Shown: positions 1-11,860 of the stretch, in pieces
Numbering within the stretch: position 1 is the first letter of the stretch
Layout of the letters: each line of letters starts with the position of its first letter
Source of the DNA: Diplosphaera chodatii
Lineage: Eukaryota; Chlorophyta; Trebouxiophyceae; Prasiolales; Stichococcaceae
Direction of reading: 5' to 3'
Length of the DNA stretch: 64,000 nt
NCBI GenBank assembly: GCA_032358165.1
Contig: JAALGY010000020.1
Location: 1 to 64,000, forward strand
Notes under the pieces: model-generated
Told to the model about the DNA's origin: nothing
Databases searched by the model: none
The model's input: only the letters and a program-made list of their open reading frames with translations
Program-made: the position numbers and the translations under genes

Positions 1-111
1 AACCCTAAACCCTAAACCCTGAACCCTAAACCCTAAACCCTAAACCCTAAACCCTAAAACTAACCCTGAATCCTAAAACCTAAACCCTAAAGCCTAAAAC
101 CTAAACCCTAA
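1..111. repeat. Terminal telomere repeat (CCCTAAA)n
   Basis: The window starts with CCCTAAA units, the C-rich strand of a TTTAGGG plant-type telomere, in the orientation expected for a left chromosome end. The outer units are near perfect. From about 55 inward they degenerate (CCCTGAA, CCTAAAACC, CCTAAAGCC). The tract ends at about 111, where sequence that reads as protein-coding begins with no subtelomeric spacer. The TTTAGGG type is found in land plants and many green algae; Chlamydomonas uses TTTTAGGG. Confidence 0.97.
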
Positions 112-3100
112 TGCCGCGGCAATGTGGTGCACGATGCCCAGCCGCTCGGTGAGGAGGAGCTGAAGAAGCAGCGCAAGCAGCAGGCCCTGGATGGCTGGCA
201 GGTGCTCAAGGATGCAGATGGCGTCCAGCTTCAGAACGGGCGGCTCACGCCGCACCAGCAGAGCTATGTGCGGCACCCGGATGGCGGCCCGCAGCTGACC
301 ACTGTCACCTGCACCTGCGAGGCCCGGGTCACAAAGGACCCGTGGATATCTGGCAAGCAGATCCACTTCGAGCTGCAGGACTGCAATACCAAGCAGAAGC
401 AGGTGTACGCCCTCCAGCTGGCCATCTGCGGCGAGGTGTGCAGAACGCTGCAGGATGCTGTCTGGCATGACCCTTGCTTCGTCTTACCCTTGCTTCGTTC
501 CTGTGATGGCCGGTTGTGCAAAGCAGCCGACATCGCGCCGCCGCTCAGGTGCAGGTGTGTTGACGTGCAGGTGTGTTGACGTGCAGGTGCTGCTGACGAC
601 GATTGGCGAGCTGAACACCGGCTTTAGGGGCCCCAAGGGCGACCGGTTGCCAGAGGCGGCTGCCGACTACGACCTCGAAAACCATCCGTATGTGCAGAGT
701 CTTATATACCTGTCAAACGGCTACGTCTTGGCGCTGTTTTGCCAGGTGCGGCACCACCCCGAATCTGTGTCCTTGTGCATGAGGGCAGAAGCTCCTAACC
801 ATCATGCCTGCTCGGTCAGCCCACAGCAGTAGAGCATGTGACGCACCCACGGAGTTGCAGCGCACCACAGGTCGGCCGGCCTGAACGTGCAAACCTCCTT
901 CACTTTTGCAGGCTAACCAGGCGCGCCTGGTGGCGTTGTCTGAGGAGGAGGTGATCTGGCGACTGCCAGACTTCTGCTTCCAGATCGCAAAGTGGTGCGC
1001 CTGAAACAGCCACACGATGTTTGCTTGGTAGGGTGTGGGTCGTCATCGTCCTGTTGTGTTGTGTTCTGGCCCCGCCCTGTGTGACACTGTCTGACACAGT
1101 TGCCGCCTAGAACGCACGTCACCAACCCGTGGTGCGCCTGGGCTGCAGGGAGCACCGCTTCCGTGAGAGCTACTCCTACAACGAGGCGACGGGCGAGCAC
1201 AGCCTGACGTTCGAGGTGCGGTCCGAAGCCGAGGTATCCAACCTGCTGGTTGTGGTTGCTGTTGCGAATGGCATTGTTGGTGTTGCTGGGTCTCCTGCTA
1301 GCGTCTGCGTCACCGCTCACCGTCATGAACCCACATGCTGCAGCTCACTTAGGATCTGCTGCACTCTGCTGGCTATGCTGCAATCTCCTTTGCTTGCGAG
1401 GCTGCTTGTCATCTAGCTGGCTTGCTCTCTCAAGTTGCATGCCCGTGATCCGAGTGTTGTGCTGCCGCTGCTGCCACAGGAGTACGACGTCGGCAAGCGC
1501 AAGAAGGTGACCAGGACCGTCAGCAACCTGCAGCTGAAGCCGATCATCCTGTTCTTCCAGAAGGAGATGAGCACCTACTTCGGCCGGAACCACACTCCCA
1601 ATGTGAGGCAGAACCGTCCACCCTGACAGCCTCGCTGCACGCCCTTCACACCTTTTCACTGCTGCCTGCATTCAGAGTCAGGTGTGTGGTGCGCCTTTGG
1701 CCAAGTGCACGTCCAGACACGCACATTGTTAGCGATTTGGGGCAATGCTGTTGTTGCAGGCCCTATTCAATGCGGGCGTGGCCCCTTTCACGCCCGCATC
1801 GGAGCTCTTTACCAACATCTGGGTGGCGCGCAAGATGCGGGAGCACTACCTGGTGCATACCGTGCTGGCGCGGGACGGCCTCTGCGACGTGGACGCAGAG
1901 CGCAACGAGGTGGTCCAGCGCCTGAGCCCCGTGTTCAACAAGGCCGGCAACCTGGTGGGTCCAATACCTCCAGACCTTTGCACTCTGAGTGTGAGTCCTG
2001 CTGTCTGGCTCGCTCCAACTACATATTGTCTTTCACCCAGGCACACTACCCTGACTCCATTGTTGCCATACCCCATGCTCACAGGTGCTCAAGACCCAGA
2101 ATCAGCCGAAGAAGCCAAAGCAGCCGAAGGAGCCCAAGCTGCGGCGCAACCCCACCCCTCAGCAGCGGGCAGCGCATGAGCGCAAGTACGAGCTGTACAA
2201 GAGGGCCAAGAAGAAGTTCGATGCCTGGTTCCCGGTGAGCCCTCCCACATGACATGCAGTTGGCCAGCTTGCATTGCAGGTGCTCGGCAGAGCTGCCACC
2301 TGCGCATGACCCCTGCAGATTCCATGCTGTGCTAGCTTCATTTGACGGCTGATATACAAGTCCGGGCTTGGCAGTCCATGTGCAGCTGCTGTCGCAAGGT
2401 CACAATGTGGTAACCAGCTCAACCGCAGGCGACAAGCTGTTTCCATATGTGCTCACTGCAGCTCAACGATCACATATGGGTGTCCGCTGGCGGCCCGGAG
2501 CAGCTGGGCTCCCTCTACGACCCTGAGGTGTACGGCGTGCCCGTGGAGATGAAGCCAGCCACCTTCAGCGGCGGCCCCTTTGACGGCTTCAAAGTCGAGC
2601 TGTACCAGTGCGCCTCCTCCCTTGCTTGCTTGCCATCCCCAGGTTGTCGCATGCAGCCGTGTTGAGGTCTGTGCAACGTCTCAGGGCCCAGCCTGTGAAA
2701 CGACCACCGCTCCCAACATGTGTGGAGCACGTAAGTCTGCCGAGCACTTGCACACCTCTGTGATGCAGCCCCAAGCTCCTGGGCGAGGTTGCGCCGTTGC
2801 AGCTGGGGCCGCACCCGAAGAAGTGGTGGCAGGAGGCGCCTGAGCTGGCGGATGCAGAGGGGGTGCCTGGCGTGCTGAGGGCGCTGACAGCAGGGAAGGG
2901 CGGCGTGGGCCAGGTGCTGCCGCCTGCTGCGCTCGGCCGGCCGCGGCTGCTGAAGGCGCAGGGCGGCAACGGGGGCCGGCGTGGCAAGGCCGGACGCCCG
3001 ATAGCGAGCGCACGATGTGAGTGTTGTCCGGCGTGAGTCCACGTCCTTTCCAGATGCAGGTCCAAATGCAAATAGGTCCTGTGCATGTCCAGCCCCAGTG

Positions 3101-3220
3101 GTGCTGAGTGCTGAAGCCACAAAGCTGCTGTGTACTTGGCTGCTAGTAGCAGATGCCACGTTGTACAGTGGTTTGCTGTTTTTGCTGACACTCCCGCCAA
3201 ACGGTCCTCAAGCAGTATAA
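112..3220 (+). pseudogene. Unknown multi-exon gene, 5' end removed by the telomere
   Basis: Ten exons splice in one frame for at least 501 codons: 112-435 (open from 112), 587-745, 912-994, 1149-1233, 1480-1602, 1760-1954, 2085-2234, 2462-2607, 2769-3016, 3216-3220. Donors are GTGAG, GTGCG or GTATC and acceptors end in CAG. The first exon runs into the telomere: an in-frame TAA at 109-111 is made of telomere sequence, and there is no in-frame ATG before the fifth exon (EMSTYF). I do not recognise the family. It looks soluble, with no signal peptide or membrane segment seen, a Lys/Pro-rich stretch (residues near 310-335), a basic Arg/Lys-rich helix (KYELYKRAKKKFDAWF) and a Gly/Arg-rich C-terminus. 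The last junction (3016 to 3216) is weak and the true end may differ. The intact exon frames suggest recent truncation, or a gene completed by another copy elsewhere. Confidence 0.7.
555..586 (+). repeat. 16-bp tandem duplication carrying a duplicated splice acceptor
   Basis: GTGTGTTGACGTGCAG is present twice, at 555-570 and 571-586, directly before the second exon of the truncated gene. Both copies end in a usable TGCAG acceptor. Only the second keeps the frame open; using the first adds codons GTG TGT TGA and stops at once. Confidence 0.8.
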
Positions 3221-6200
3221 CGGCGGCAAACTCAGGTGCTGCATGTGCGTGTGCCCCTGCAGCTCGTAAGCGCCGGAAGCGAGCGTGAGGAGCGGGGGTG
3301 TAGCAATTGCGCCAACTCATGCATGGCGGCGGGGGAGAGCAGGGAGTGGTTTAGTGATAGGGGCTGGGGGCTTGCCATGCACCAATGCATGGAGCCAATG
3401 CATCAGGTCAGAGAAGCGCACCATCTCGATGCGGCCACCGTCTTGTATATTATGCAGCCACCTGCTAGCTGCAGTGACAGGTTGCGGCTGGCGTGAGTTT
3501 GGGGGCCACGCCAGCTGCCCTGCATTTCTGCGGATGTTTGTCAACAGCTGATCGCTGGGAACCAGTTGCAGCTCAGCTGACTCGTCAACGGCACTGCAAA
3601 TGTGGTTGAACGGATCCTGCATGCCAAGGTGTTTGAAGCCGTTGCGAGTAAGCAAATTAGTGTGGTGCTACAGTTTGCAAGCTGAGCCAGGATCAAAGCC
3701 ATGAGCCAGTATGTGCATCAGCAACAGTGGACAACTATGTATTGCACCATGCAAGTCAACTATGTCAACTACTGCAACCGGATGCCCTGTAGCAGCATAT
3801 GGCACAGCACAGGCAGGGCCCGCCCACATCTCTCAGTGGAGCAGCAGCGGTGATCTTGAGAGCGAGCAAACACCCTCTCAAACAAGTGCCCTGACGCCTG
3901 ACCGATCAGCTGGCGTTGTGAGCCTGTACAGTCCTGACTGTGCTTCGCAGCATCGACAGATCACCTTCAGGAGCCCAGCGACAGTGTCGCAATGGAGCCC
4001 CTCGACGGTGCGCCTGGTGCCAATGACCTTACCAAGGCGTGCCGGACGAAATCCATCCGGACTACCACCTCGTGCCCCAGACATCTGACCGGGTGTCATC
4101 ATTGAGCCAGGCGGAGGCAGCGACATGGGTTCGTCGGCTCACCCGGCAAGGGCGGCCGTCAACTCTGGCACTGGCCATGCGGGTGCAGGCGGGCCATCCT
4201 CGGGATGCCAGAGGCTATCCACAAAGGGAGCCTGTGGCTGGCTGAGGCTGTCCAGCACCAGCTGTGTGTCTCTCGAAACGCCATGTCATCGCTTCTTGTA
4301 CAGATCTTGCCGTGCAGCTTTGCGATTGTGATTAGAATTCATACACAATCCAACTTCGGGTGTTGTGCAGCAGTTCCTGCAGAGGCTTGCATTACACAGA
4401 TGTGGCAAGATGGCATACGGTGCATTGGTCACCACCATCGGAGTTGGGCCAACCAACATGCAACACCTGGCGCTTGGCGAGGCTATGCAGTCCAGGCTAT
4501 GCGGCACGACATCACTCCCCGCTGCATCAGGCCACACACGGGCATGCTCTCTGGTCTCTCGTTCTGCCCACAACTGCCGTCCACAGCTCCGACGCTGCTC
4601 CACCCACGCTGTGTCTCACTGGGTCGGCCTCGCTCGCTGCTGTCCTGCCCGCCCTGCGAGCAGCAGGCAGAAGGCTCAGGGCGAGTCATGTAGCAAACAT
4701 TATGTGTGATTACATTTGCTGGCCTCCTGCACACCGCCCCAGCATCAGCAGTCCCAGCACAGGCGCACACACAAGATCTCAATGTGCTTCAAATCCAGCT
4801 GGCCAGGCTGACCAGCATGTAATGAGACTGCACCTCGGAAAAGCAGCACGCCAGGAGGTGGACGCCGCCGGTTGGGAGCGCCAGGTGGACTGGACGATCA
4901 AGACCTTCTGGGACCTGGGACATAAGGACACACTTGGATCCAGTGCACAATCAGCACGAACATGACTGCTCCATGCGCGGTCCTCCTCGAGCAAGCGACC
5001 AGAGCAAGGCGGGCTTGGCAGATGCTGACCTGAGAATGGGAGCCCAGGGGGCGTGTGCAGTCCATGGCAGTCCATCTTGCTGCTCTGCGGGAGGACCTGC
5101 AGTTGAAGGATAGCACATTGATGGTATGCTTAATTCACATGGTCATGACCTGCAGCATGACAGCAGCAGATGCAGCAAGTCCCTGCAGCACTTGCAGCAG
5201 CCTACATCCCTGACACGGCACAGGCCCGGAGCATCCAGCACCAAAGCTTGGGTGTGTATAATATCAGGGGTCTCGAATGGCTCACATCGCATTGAGGGTG
5301 CATGTGGCTGCCGCCTCCAGACTGTGCAGCAGCTGCACCAAGCGAAGCACGCCCAGTGCTGCAGACAAGACGATCCACTGCTCCGGGGGCGACATGCACC
5401 AACCCTGCCAGGTCCTGCAGTGACAGTCCATGAATTCTGAAGCAGCTTTTTCTGGGTCACAGGTCGAACACCTGGGGGCTGTCAGCTGACGCTTTGTGTG
5501 ATCAGGTGAGTGTTTCACAAGCCACGATCAGCACAGCAGCGCGAGTTGTCTGCAGGAGCACCTGCCCGGCCTCAAGACTCGCCGCCGGCGCAGTGGTAGG
5601 GACCATCGTTCATCCGGACTCCCTGGAGCTTTGAACGCAAGCTCGTCCCAACGCTACAAGAGCACCTGCTCCACATGCAGGGAATGCCCATCAGCTCCGA
5701 TGAGACCAACCTCCACTTCTGCCGCACACCAGGCATGCACATCGAGCTATGAGGTACGCCGGAGCGACTAGCTGGTGGCACTCTGGATTGCCTGCACAGC
5801 TAGCAGGCCCGGCAGATTGCTGTAGTGCCAGATCCAGACATGCGCGGCATCAAGCCAGCGACAACTCCAAGTCCATCTGCGCAGCCCGATGCCCACCTGG
5901 AGTTGTTGTTTGCATTGGTAACGCTGCGTGCGCATCCTGCTGCTGGTGTTCCGGCGCCCGCGGCCCGCGGCCAGCAAATGGGCGCATCCCCCGGCCGCAT
6001 GCAGGCTCCCCAATGCCGGCGCCGTCAACCCCAGCAGCTGCTCAAGCACCGCGTGCCCAAAAGAAGAGCCTGACAACGCTGCCCTGACTGATCGCTTACA
6101 TGGAAGCGGTTGTGAACCATGTGGATGTAGGGCATCACCAGGAGCAAGGCACTCAGGGTACGACTGCCTGCACACCAGGGTGTCTCACAGTCAACTGCAG

Positions 6201-9200
6201 GCAGGCCAGCGGCGATGCAAGCACATGCAGAAGTCGAATTATCTAATGTTCAATGCAAAGTGACAGCGAGGCTGGATCAGGCTGGCTGGATGAGCTGGTT
6301 GATGAGAAAGGTGTGACACACTTTGCAGTGGAAGTTTAATGACGCAGCCAGCATGAAAGTACTCGTAGGCGAGGATGAAATCACCACCTGAATGAAGGGA
6401 CTGCGTCGCACATGCCACGCCTCGACAGATTGCCCCTGCCTGAGATGCACACAGAAAAGCGACTCAGCCTCAGTGTGTCGATCTCTGGGCGGCAGGGCAC
6501 ACTTGCAGTCAAACCCTGGAGGTGCCCATCCCGCCAGCACATTGGGTTGAGCACCGCCCTGATGACGGACCCGAGTGTGGCATCTGCTCAGTGTGTCATG
6601 AAGCTCAGTAAGGCAAGGCTGCCGCAGTGTCTTGCCGTGTTACATAGTCTGCTTTCTACCCGGAGCCTGATCCGATGCCACAAGACTGTTGCAACTCGCG
6701 ACTGCAGCACCAGAGTAGCCAGCTGAGATGTGATGTCTGGTGCCACACAGGCAAGCGCACCGTCGTGGCGCTCATGTAGTACGTAGCGTGACAGGCTGCA
6801 GCAGCAGATTCGGGGCCGGCCTTGACTGTCAGGTGAGCGCACCACTACGGCATCGAACAACAGCTGTGCACAGCAGGCGGTCGGCACAGCCATTGCAACA
6901 GCACCGGTGGCTGTAGATGGGCGTGTGCACCTGCATCTTGCAAGGCCCGAACGGCATATTGTCATCTGCGCCTGCTCGTCATTGCACTGAGCAAACTGCT
7001 TCATGTTGCAAGGTTGGGCCTGGTTCGCAGCCTCAACATTGCCTGATACGGTTTGATGGTGAGCAGCAGAGCGCCTGCAGCCGATGCAGTGTCTGTGCTG
7101 CTGTGCTGAAGGTAGAGTCTGTTGCCCACTGCTCCGTGCGCCTTCCGCCAGAGCAGTGATAGCTCGGAGTCACAACCCTTCCAAAACCGCTCCTCAATAC
7201 ATGCCAGTGCCAAGCCTCGCTTTCGGCACGTTGAGGAGGTGAACCTGCACATGCAGGGGTAGATCGAAAGAGGTCATACTAGTTATCTGCAAAAGTGCAC
7301 GGCGAGGCTGGCTCGTCGTCGGCGAGGTAGGGTAGTTTTGCTATGGCTCTCAACAGGTGATGGGTGGCAGGGTCTCTCGGCACTGGGCCAGTGTAACATC
7401 TCGGTGTCTTTGCATGTGCAGCACATCACCAGGCAGAGGAGGCAATGTTCAAGACTCCCAGCTGGGATAGCAGCTCATCAATGAGGTAGGGTAGCTATGT
7501 TGTGGGTAGCTCTCCGTGGATTGGTGGGAGGGATCACACTCATGATTGAGGACAAAGTGTGTGCCCTTGCAGCACATCACTGGGCAGCTGGCCCCAGCTT
7601 GTCTTCAGGTGCCAGGCTCCACACTTTGCACTCCTACTTCCAGCTGTGTGCACAAGCCGGCAGGCACCAACTCCAGCTCTTGAGATCATCTGCACGCTGG
7701 CATGCAACGAGAGTGCAGCGTGTTGGGGTGTCAACCAGGAGTCGAATGGCCAAGCCAGCATCAGGGTGCAGCACAGCTGAGGCTGTTGAGGAGCAAGTAG
7801 GGCAGGCAAGCAGCTGCACATCTGGCACCCAACAGGGTGCATACCATGAAGGTCAGTAACATGATCGAGTCATGTTTTGCACCCTCAGATCATCATGACT
7901 GTGCCAGTCTGCATCTGAGTGACGGGCTCGTCTTCTGCTGCTGTGCCTGTGCATGATGCAGGTGTTCTTTGGGCGAGTCTCTAGGCAAGGACACAAAAGT
8001 ACAGGAGCATCAGGCTACCAGCGGTGCAGGGGGCCTTCAGCACAACAGCTGCAACAGGGCTGCCTCGTACGACCACCATGCAGCTGAGCATGTATAACAG
8101 GTTCGTATCACATCTGTGCCTGGTGTCCTCGTGGTCAAATCACCATGATGTTAGTCTGGCTATGAGTCCTGGACTCATACAGCCAGGCAGAGTGTATCCG
8201 CTGCTGTATGTGCATGGTGCAGAGGATGTTCTTGCTTCATTCTGCAAGCTGGCACTCAACTGTGTGCAGCTTGCAGCACAAGAATGGGAACCAGCTTGCA
8301 GCAGTACCTCGAGGGAAGGAGGAGTCACCAGCAGTAGTGGCAGCTGGCCACAGGCTTTGCAGGTGAGCATGCTCACAAGCTTCCGGTGCCTCTGGTGCAC
8401 AGCATCCAGCAAGGCTGGCTAAAGAAGGATCCAGGTGAGTAGGTGTGGTCTGGGCCTTTCGAGTGATTTTCTGTGAACCCTCAACATATGTCAAAGACAC
8501 AGCCCTCAGCATTGTGTGCTTGTCATCAATGGCTACCTGCAGTTGCACCACAATAGCAGGCAGCAATGGGGTTCTGGGTACAAGGCTCCCACCAGGGTGG
8601 CTGCATGGATCATGGATATGCCTGCAGGAGATGACGATCATCATGAGGGTGAGAAGCCCTTACATCATGGTGTCCACCACTGGCTGTGCTTGTGTGCAAC
8701 TGCCGAGTGGAGGTGCAAGCAAAGCAGCTTGTGATGATGTCCTGCTCATGTTGCTTGTCACCAACATGTCTTTGTGATCACTCTCCAGTCCTGGATCGAT
8801 GCAGCAGCAGCAGGGTGAGGCCAACAACCACAGTCACAAGAAACAGCAGGGCTGGCTGCTTGGGGTTGTCATGAAGGTGAGGATCTCCTGCAGCAATGTA
8901 CCTTGCAGCAGAAGTTTTTCAAGGCCTCAGGGTGCATATCAGGATCACTATGTGCATCTGGACGACATAGTTCAGTCATGCAAGTGCAGGTTCGAGCCAT
9001 GAACAGACCATTATTGTGTCACTTTGATCAATTCTCTGCTCCACCCACAGTGCTGGTGGCCGTGAGACTAACCAGCTTCATGCTCTCCTATGCACGGCAG
9101 GAGAGGCAGCACAGGGACAACAGGGTGCAACTAGGCCTTCAGGAGGCCTGAGGGAAAGAGGGGCTGCAGATCTGGTATTGCAGGTACCTAGGCCTTCAGA

Positions 9201-11840
9201 TGCATGACTGTGATGTCTTTTGCACTGTGTATATGCCCACAAGATGGGTGGACCATCGGTGTCACTCTGCTCAGAACATTGGTCTCGACCCCTGTGCTGT
9301 GATGCATGGTCAGACCCTGATGCACATCGTGTTGTATGGACAGCATGATGTCGGTTGAGCATGGGAATCCCTCAGCCAGATGACCGACTGATGTGCATGG
9401 ATGCAAAGCTGCTACTGTCTGTACTCTGCAGGCTGTGAGACAGCAGCAAGGAGAGCCAGGGCTCAAGCACAGCTGGGTGTGGGACACAGCTTGCAGCTGG
9501 AGGGGAGACAGCAGTGGCAGACATCAGCAAAGGCAGAGGTGAGCAGCTCCACACTTAGTGCTCAGCAAAAGCACAGTGTGCTAGGTTCGAAACACACGAA
9601 CAGGCCGAGCACAGAGCACCCTCAGCCATAGATCGAGTACCTGTGGGTGGTGTGCATGAAGCACAGCTGCAATTGTTCGTACTCTGCAGGCAGAGACCCA
9701 GACAGTATGCAGCACAAGAACGAAGGAGCAGCCAATAGTAGTCACCAGCAGTTGGCATGGCAGGTATGCATTCTCACACATGTAGAGTACTTCTGGGTCA
9801 GTGTGGCATTGCAATGATGATGTCCTGTGGCCAGCAGCTTCACATCCAGCTGGGTGCTGAAAGTGAATTTGACAAGATACGTATGTCCCTCGAGCCCATT
9901 CGCATCATGTGATAGATGTCCATGATGCAGGGCATGTTCCTACTGCACCTTGCAAGCTGGATTGGAGCACAGCAGCTGCAGGCTGCAGCTGGGCCTGAAC
10001 AAAGGAGTTCGGGTGGGGAGTGCTGCAGCAATGACATCACAGGTGCCCTGCTCTGAGGCTGCCTCATGATGTCTGCAACACTGTGTTGCATGTCCAGCTC
10101 ATGTGTACCATCACAGATATTGCATGAGCAGACCATGCATGTGTCGGTCTGGCTGTGAGTGATGGACTGCTTTGACTTGGTGCTGAGCACTCTGCTTGTA
10201 CCGAGCTGCTGATGCAGACCATTTTCGTGATGTGCTGTGCAGGCCTAGAGCAGTGGAGCCTGCCATGGCTTCGGACTCAGCATGGCAGCAGGGCAGCAGC
10301 AGTCTGGTAGGCAGCAGTGGCAAGCTGCTGGAGCAAGTATGACGTGGGACAGGACTCCTACATGTGACTCTGGGTGTCTATGCATCCATCACAACATGAT
10401 GCAGCTTGAGCAGCCAGCTTTCGGACCTCTCAAGACTGGCAGTGTATCAACAAGGTGAGCCTCAAAGACATGCCAGCTTTGACAGCCTTGCAGGTTGCAT
10501 TAGTTTCGTTGCCTTATGCCTGGGACCATCATAACACCGTTGACACCGGCTGCTTGCACATGCAGGGTGCATCGATGGGCCAGCCTCGATCAACTGCTGC
10601 TGCACAGCTGCAGCATAGGGGCTTGGATGCTTTCTGGTGGGCAGAGGGTCAACCTGGTCAACATGCCAGCTGCACCAGCATTGATGTCATCGAGTGTGCA
10701 ACATAGATGGAACCGAGGTGCTTTGGGGTCTAGCCCACACTGTTGTGAGCAGACTTGGGAAGCATGCATATGTGCATGATAGCAGCAAGTAAACTACAGG
10801 TGGGAGACATTGAGACATGTAGCACTGTCATGAAGGATTTTGACATGCTCAAGTGCTATCATGTCCTCTGTGCTGGGTAACGGCCGCGTTTCCCAAACGT
10901 AGCACACTTCATGTGCGAGTCAAGCCGTCGCTTGAACCATGTCAACCACAGTGACCAGCCTGCACCTGCCAATGGTACCAGGCACGTGCCACCAAAAGCC
11001 ATGTGTAACACCGCATGCACGTCTCCTCTGCTGTCTGGCTGCCACCCAGTTCGACTTCACTGCCAGGTATCACCTTACGAGGCGCGTTGCAGGCATCTCA
11101 TGTGCTCAGTGGATCTCTGCAGTCCTCCGATGGGAACGCATCCCGTGCAGCCAGCACTGGCAGCACCGCAGATGAAGAGAGCCATTCGGGGCAGGGCCCT
11201 GGCTCGTATAGATTGTGAATGACAGTGATGACCGCCACATTGCTGGCAGCTTGTAGCTTGGCAACAGTGTCAGGTTGCAGGACGACACCCACGTGCACTG
11301 CTCAGCCTGCATTTCCGGCTCCTTGCAAAACTGCTGCTCACGGTGCAGGACGCTACGCAAACACCTTTGCATGCTTGGCGGAGCCTTCCAGGTGGTGGAC
11401 GAAGCTCAACATGCATATTTGGCGATCTTTGACATTCCATCGGCACATCTGCACCGACAGCCTGCACCGAGCACAACGCGGCAGGCTCACATCTGAGCTT
11501 CCCAGGCTGCCAGAAACGATTGATAGATGCCTCCTGAGCGCGGAGACGTACTGCGGCGTTGTGTGCAGGCGGTGAAGCTACATTAGAGGTTACGCAACGA
11601 CGCTGCCAAGGGACCCGCCAACCGCAGCAGCTAAATCAGGTCAAGATGCAAGGGATATAACTCTATAATCGTCCCTGCTGGTGAAAGCGCGCCGCGAGGC
11701 GCCGCACCACATGCAGTGCATTCCACGCAGTTTACATGACGTTCCTGTCTAAATCGACCACGCTGAGTCGCGCGGCACGTCGCGCTTGCGTCTCAGCGGG
11801 CTAGAAACGCTCACACGGGTGTCATCGCGACAACGCTTTG
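3221..11840. other. Gene-poor subtelomeric DNA with decayed repeats
   Basis: No consistent spliced gene is visible in these 8.6 kb. The sequence is rich in TGCA, GCAG and CAGCAG words. Two diverged units of about 158 bp lie near 7323-7480 and 7482-7640, sharing GAGGTAGGGTAG and GCAGCACATCAC words. Other loosely similar blocks containing CAGCAGTGGCAG followed by GGTGAG recur around 8335, 9515, 9740 and 10310 without a fixed period. Isolated coding-like fragments are listed separately. No transposase, reverse transcriptase or terminal repeats were recognised. Confidence 0.5.
5608..5752 (+). other. Isolated coding-like fragment
   Basis: One frame reads without stops from FIRTPWSFERKLVPTLQEHL through SSDETNLHFCRTPGMHIEL to a TGA near 5750-5752. 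The amino-acid mix looks like real protein (balanced hydrophobic and charged residues) rather than the Ala/Arg/Cys-rich shadow ORFs typical of this DNA. No acceptor or upstream exon could be joined to it with confidence. It may be the last exon of a decayed gene; another possible piece on the same strand lies around 4850-4965 (DAAGWERQVDWTIKTFWDLG). Function unknown. Confidence 0.25.
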
Positions 11841-11860
11841 TTTAGGGTTTAGGGTTTAGG
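11841..11860. repeat. Interstitial telomere tract, inverted orientation
   Basis: TTTAGGG TTTAGGG TTTAGG on the + strand: nearly three perfect units. The terminal telomere at 1-111 reads CCCTAAA on the same strand, so this tract points the opposite way, as a right-hand end would. It lies at the border between the TGCA-rich gene-poor block and more GC-rich DNA. Confidence 0.9.

Noticed and set aside
9586..9600. tRNA T-loop-like GGTTCGAAAC, and a similar GGTTCGAGCC near 8990
   Set aside because: The flanking bases do not form a five-base T-stem, and no acceptor stem or anticodon arm fits.
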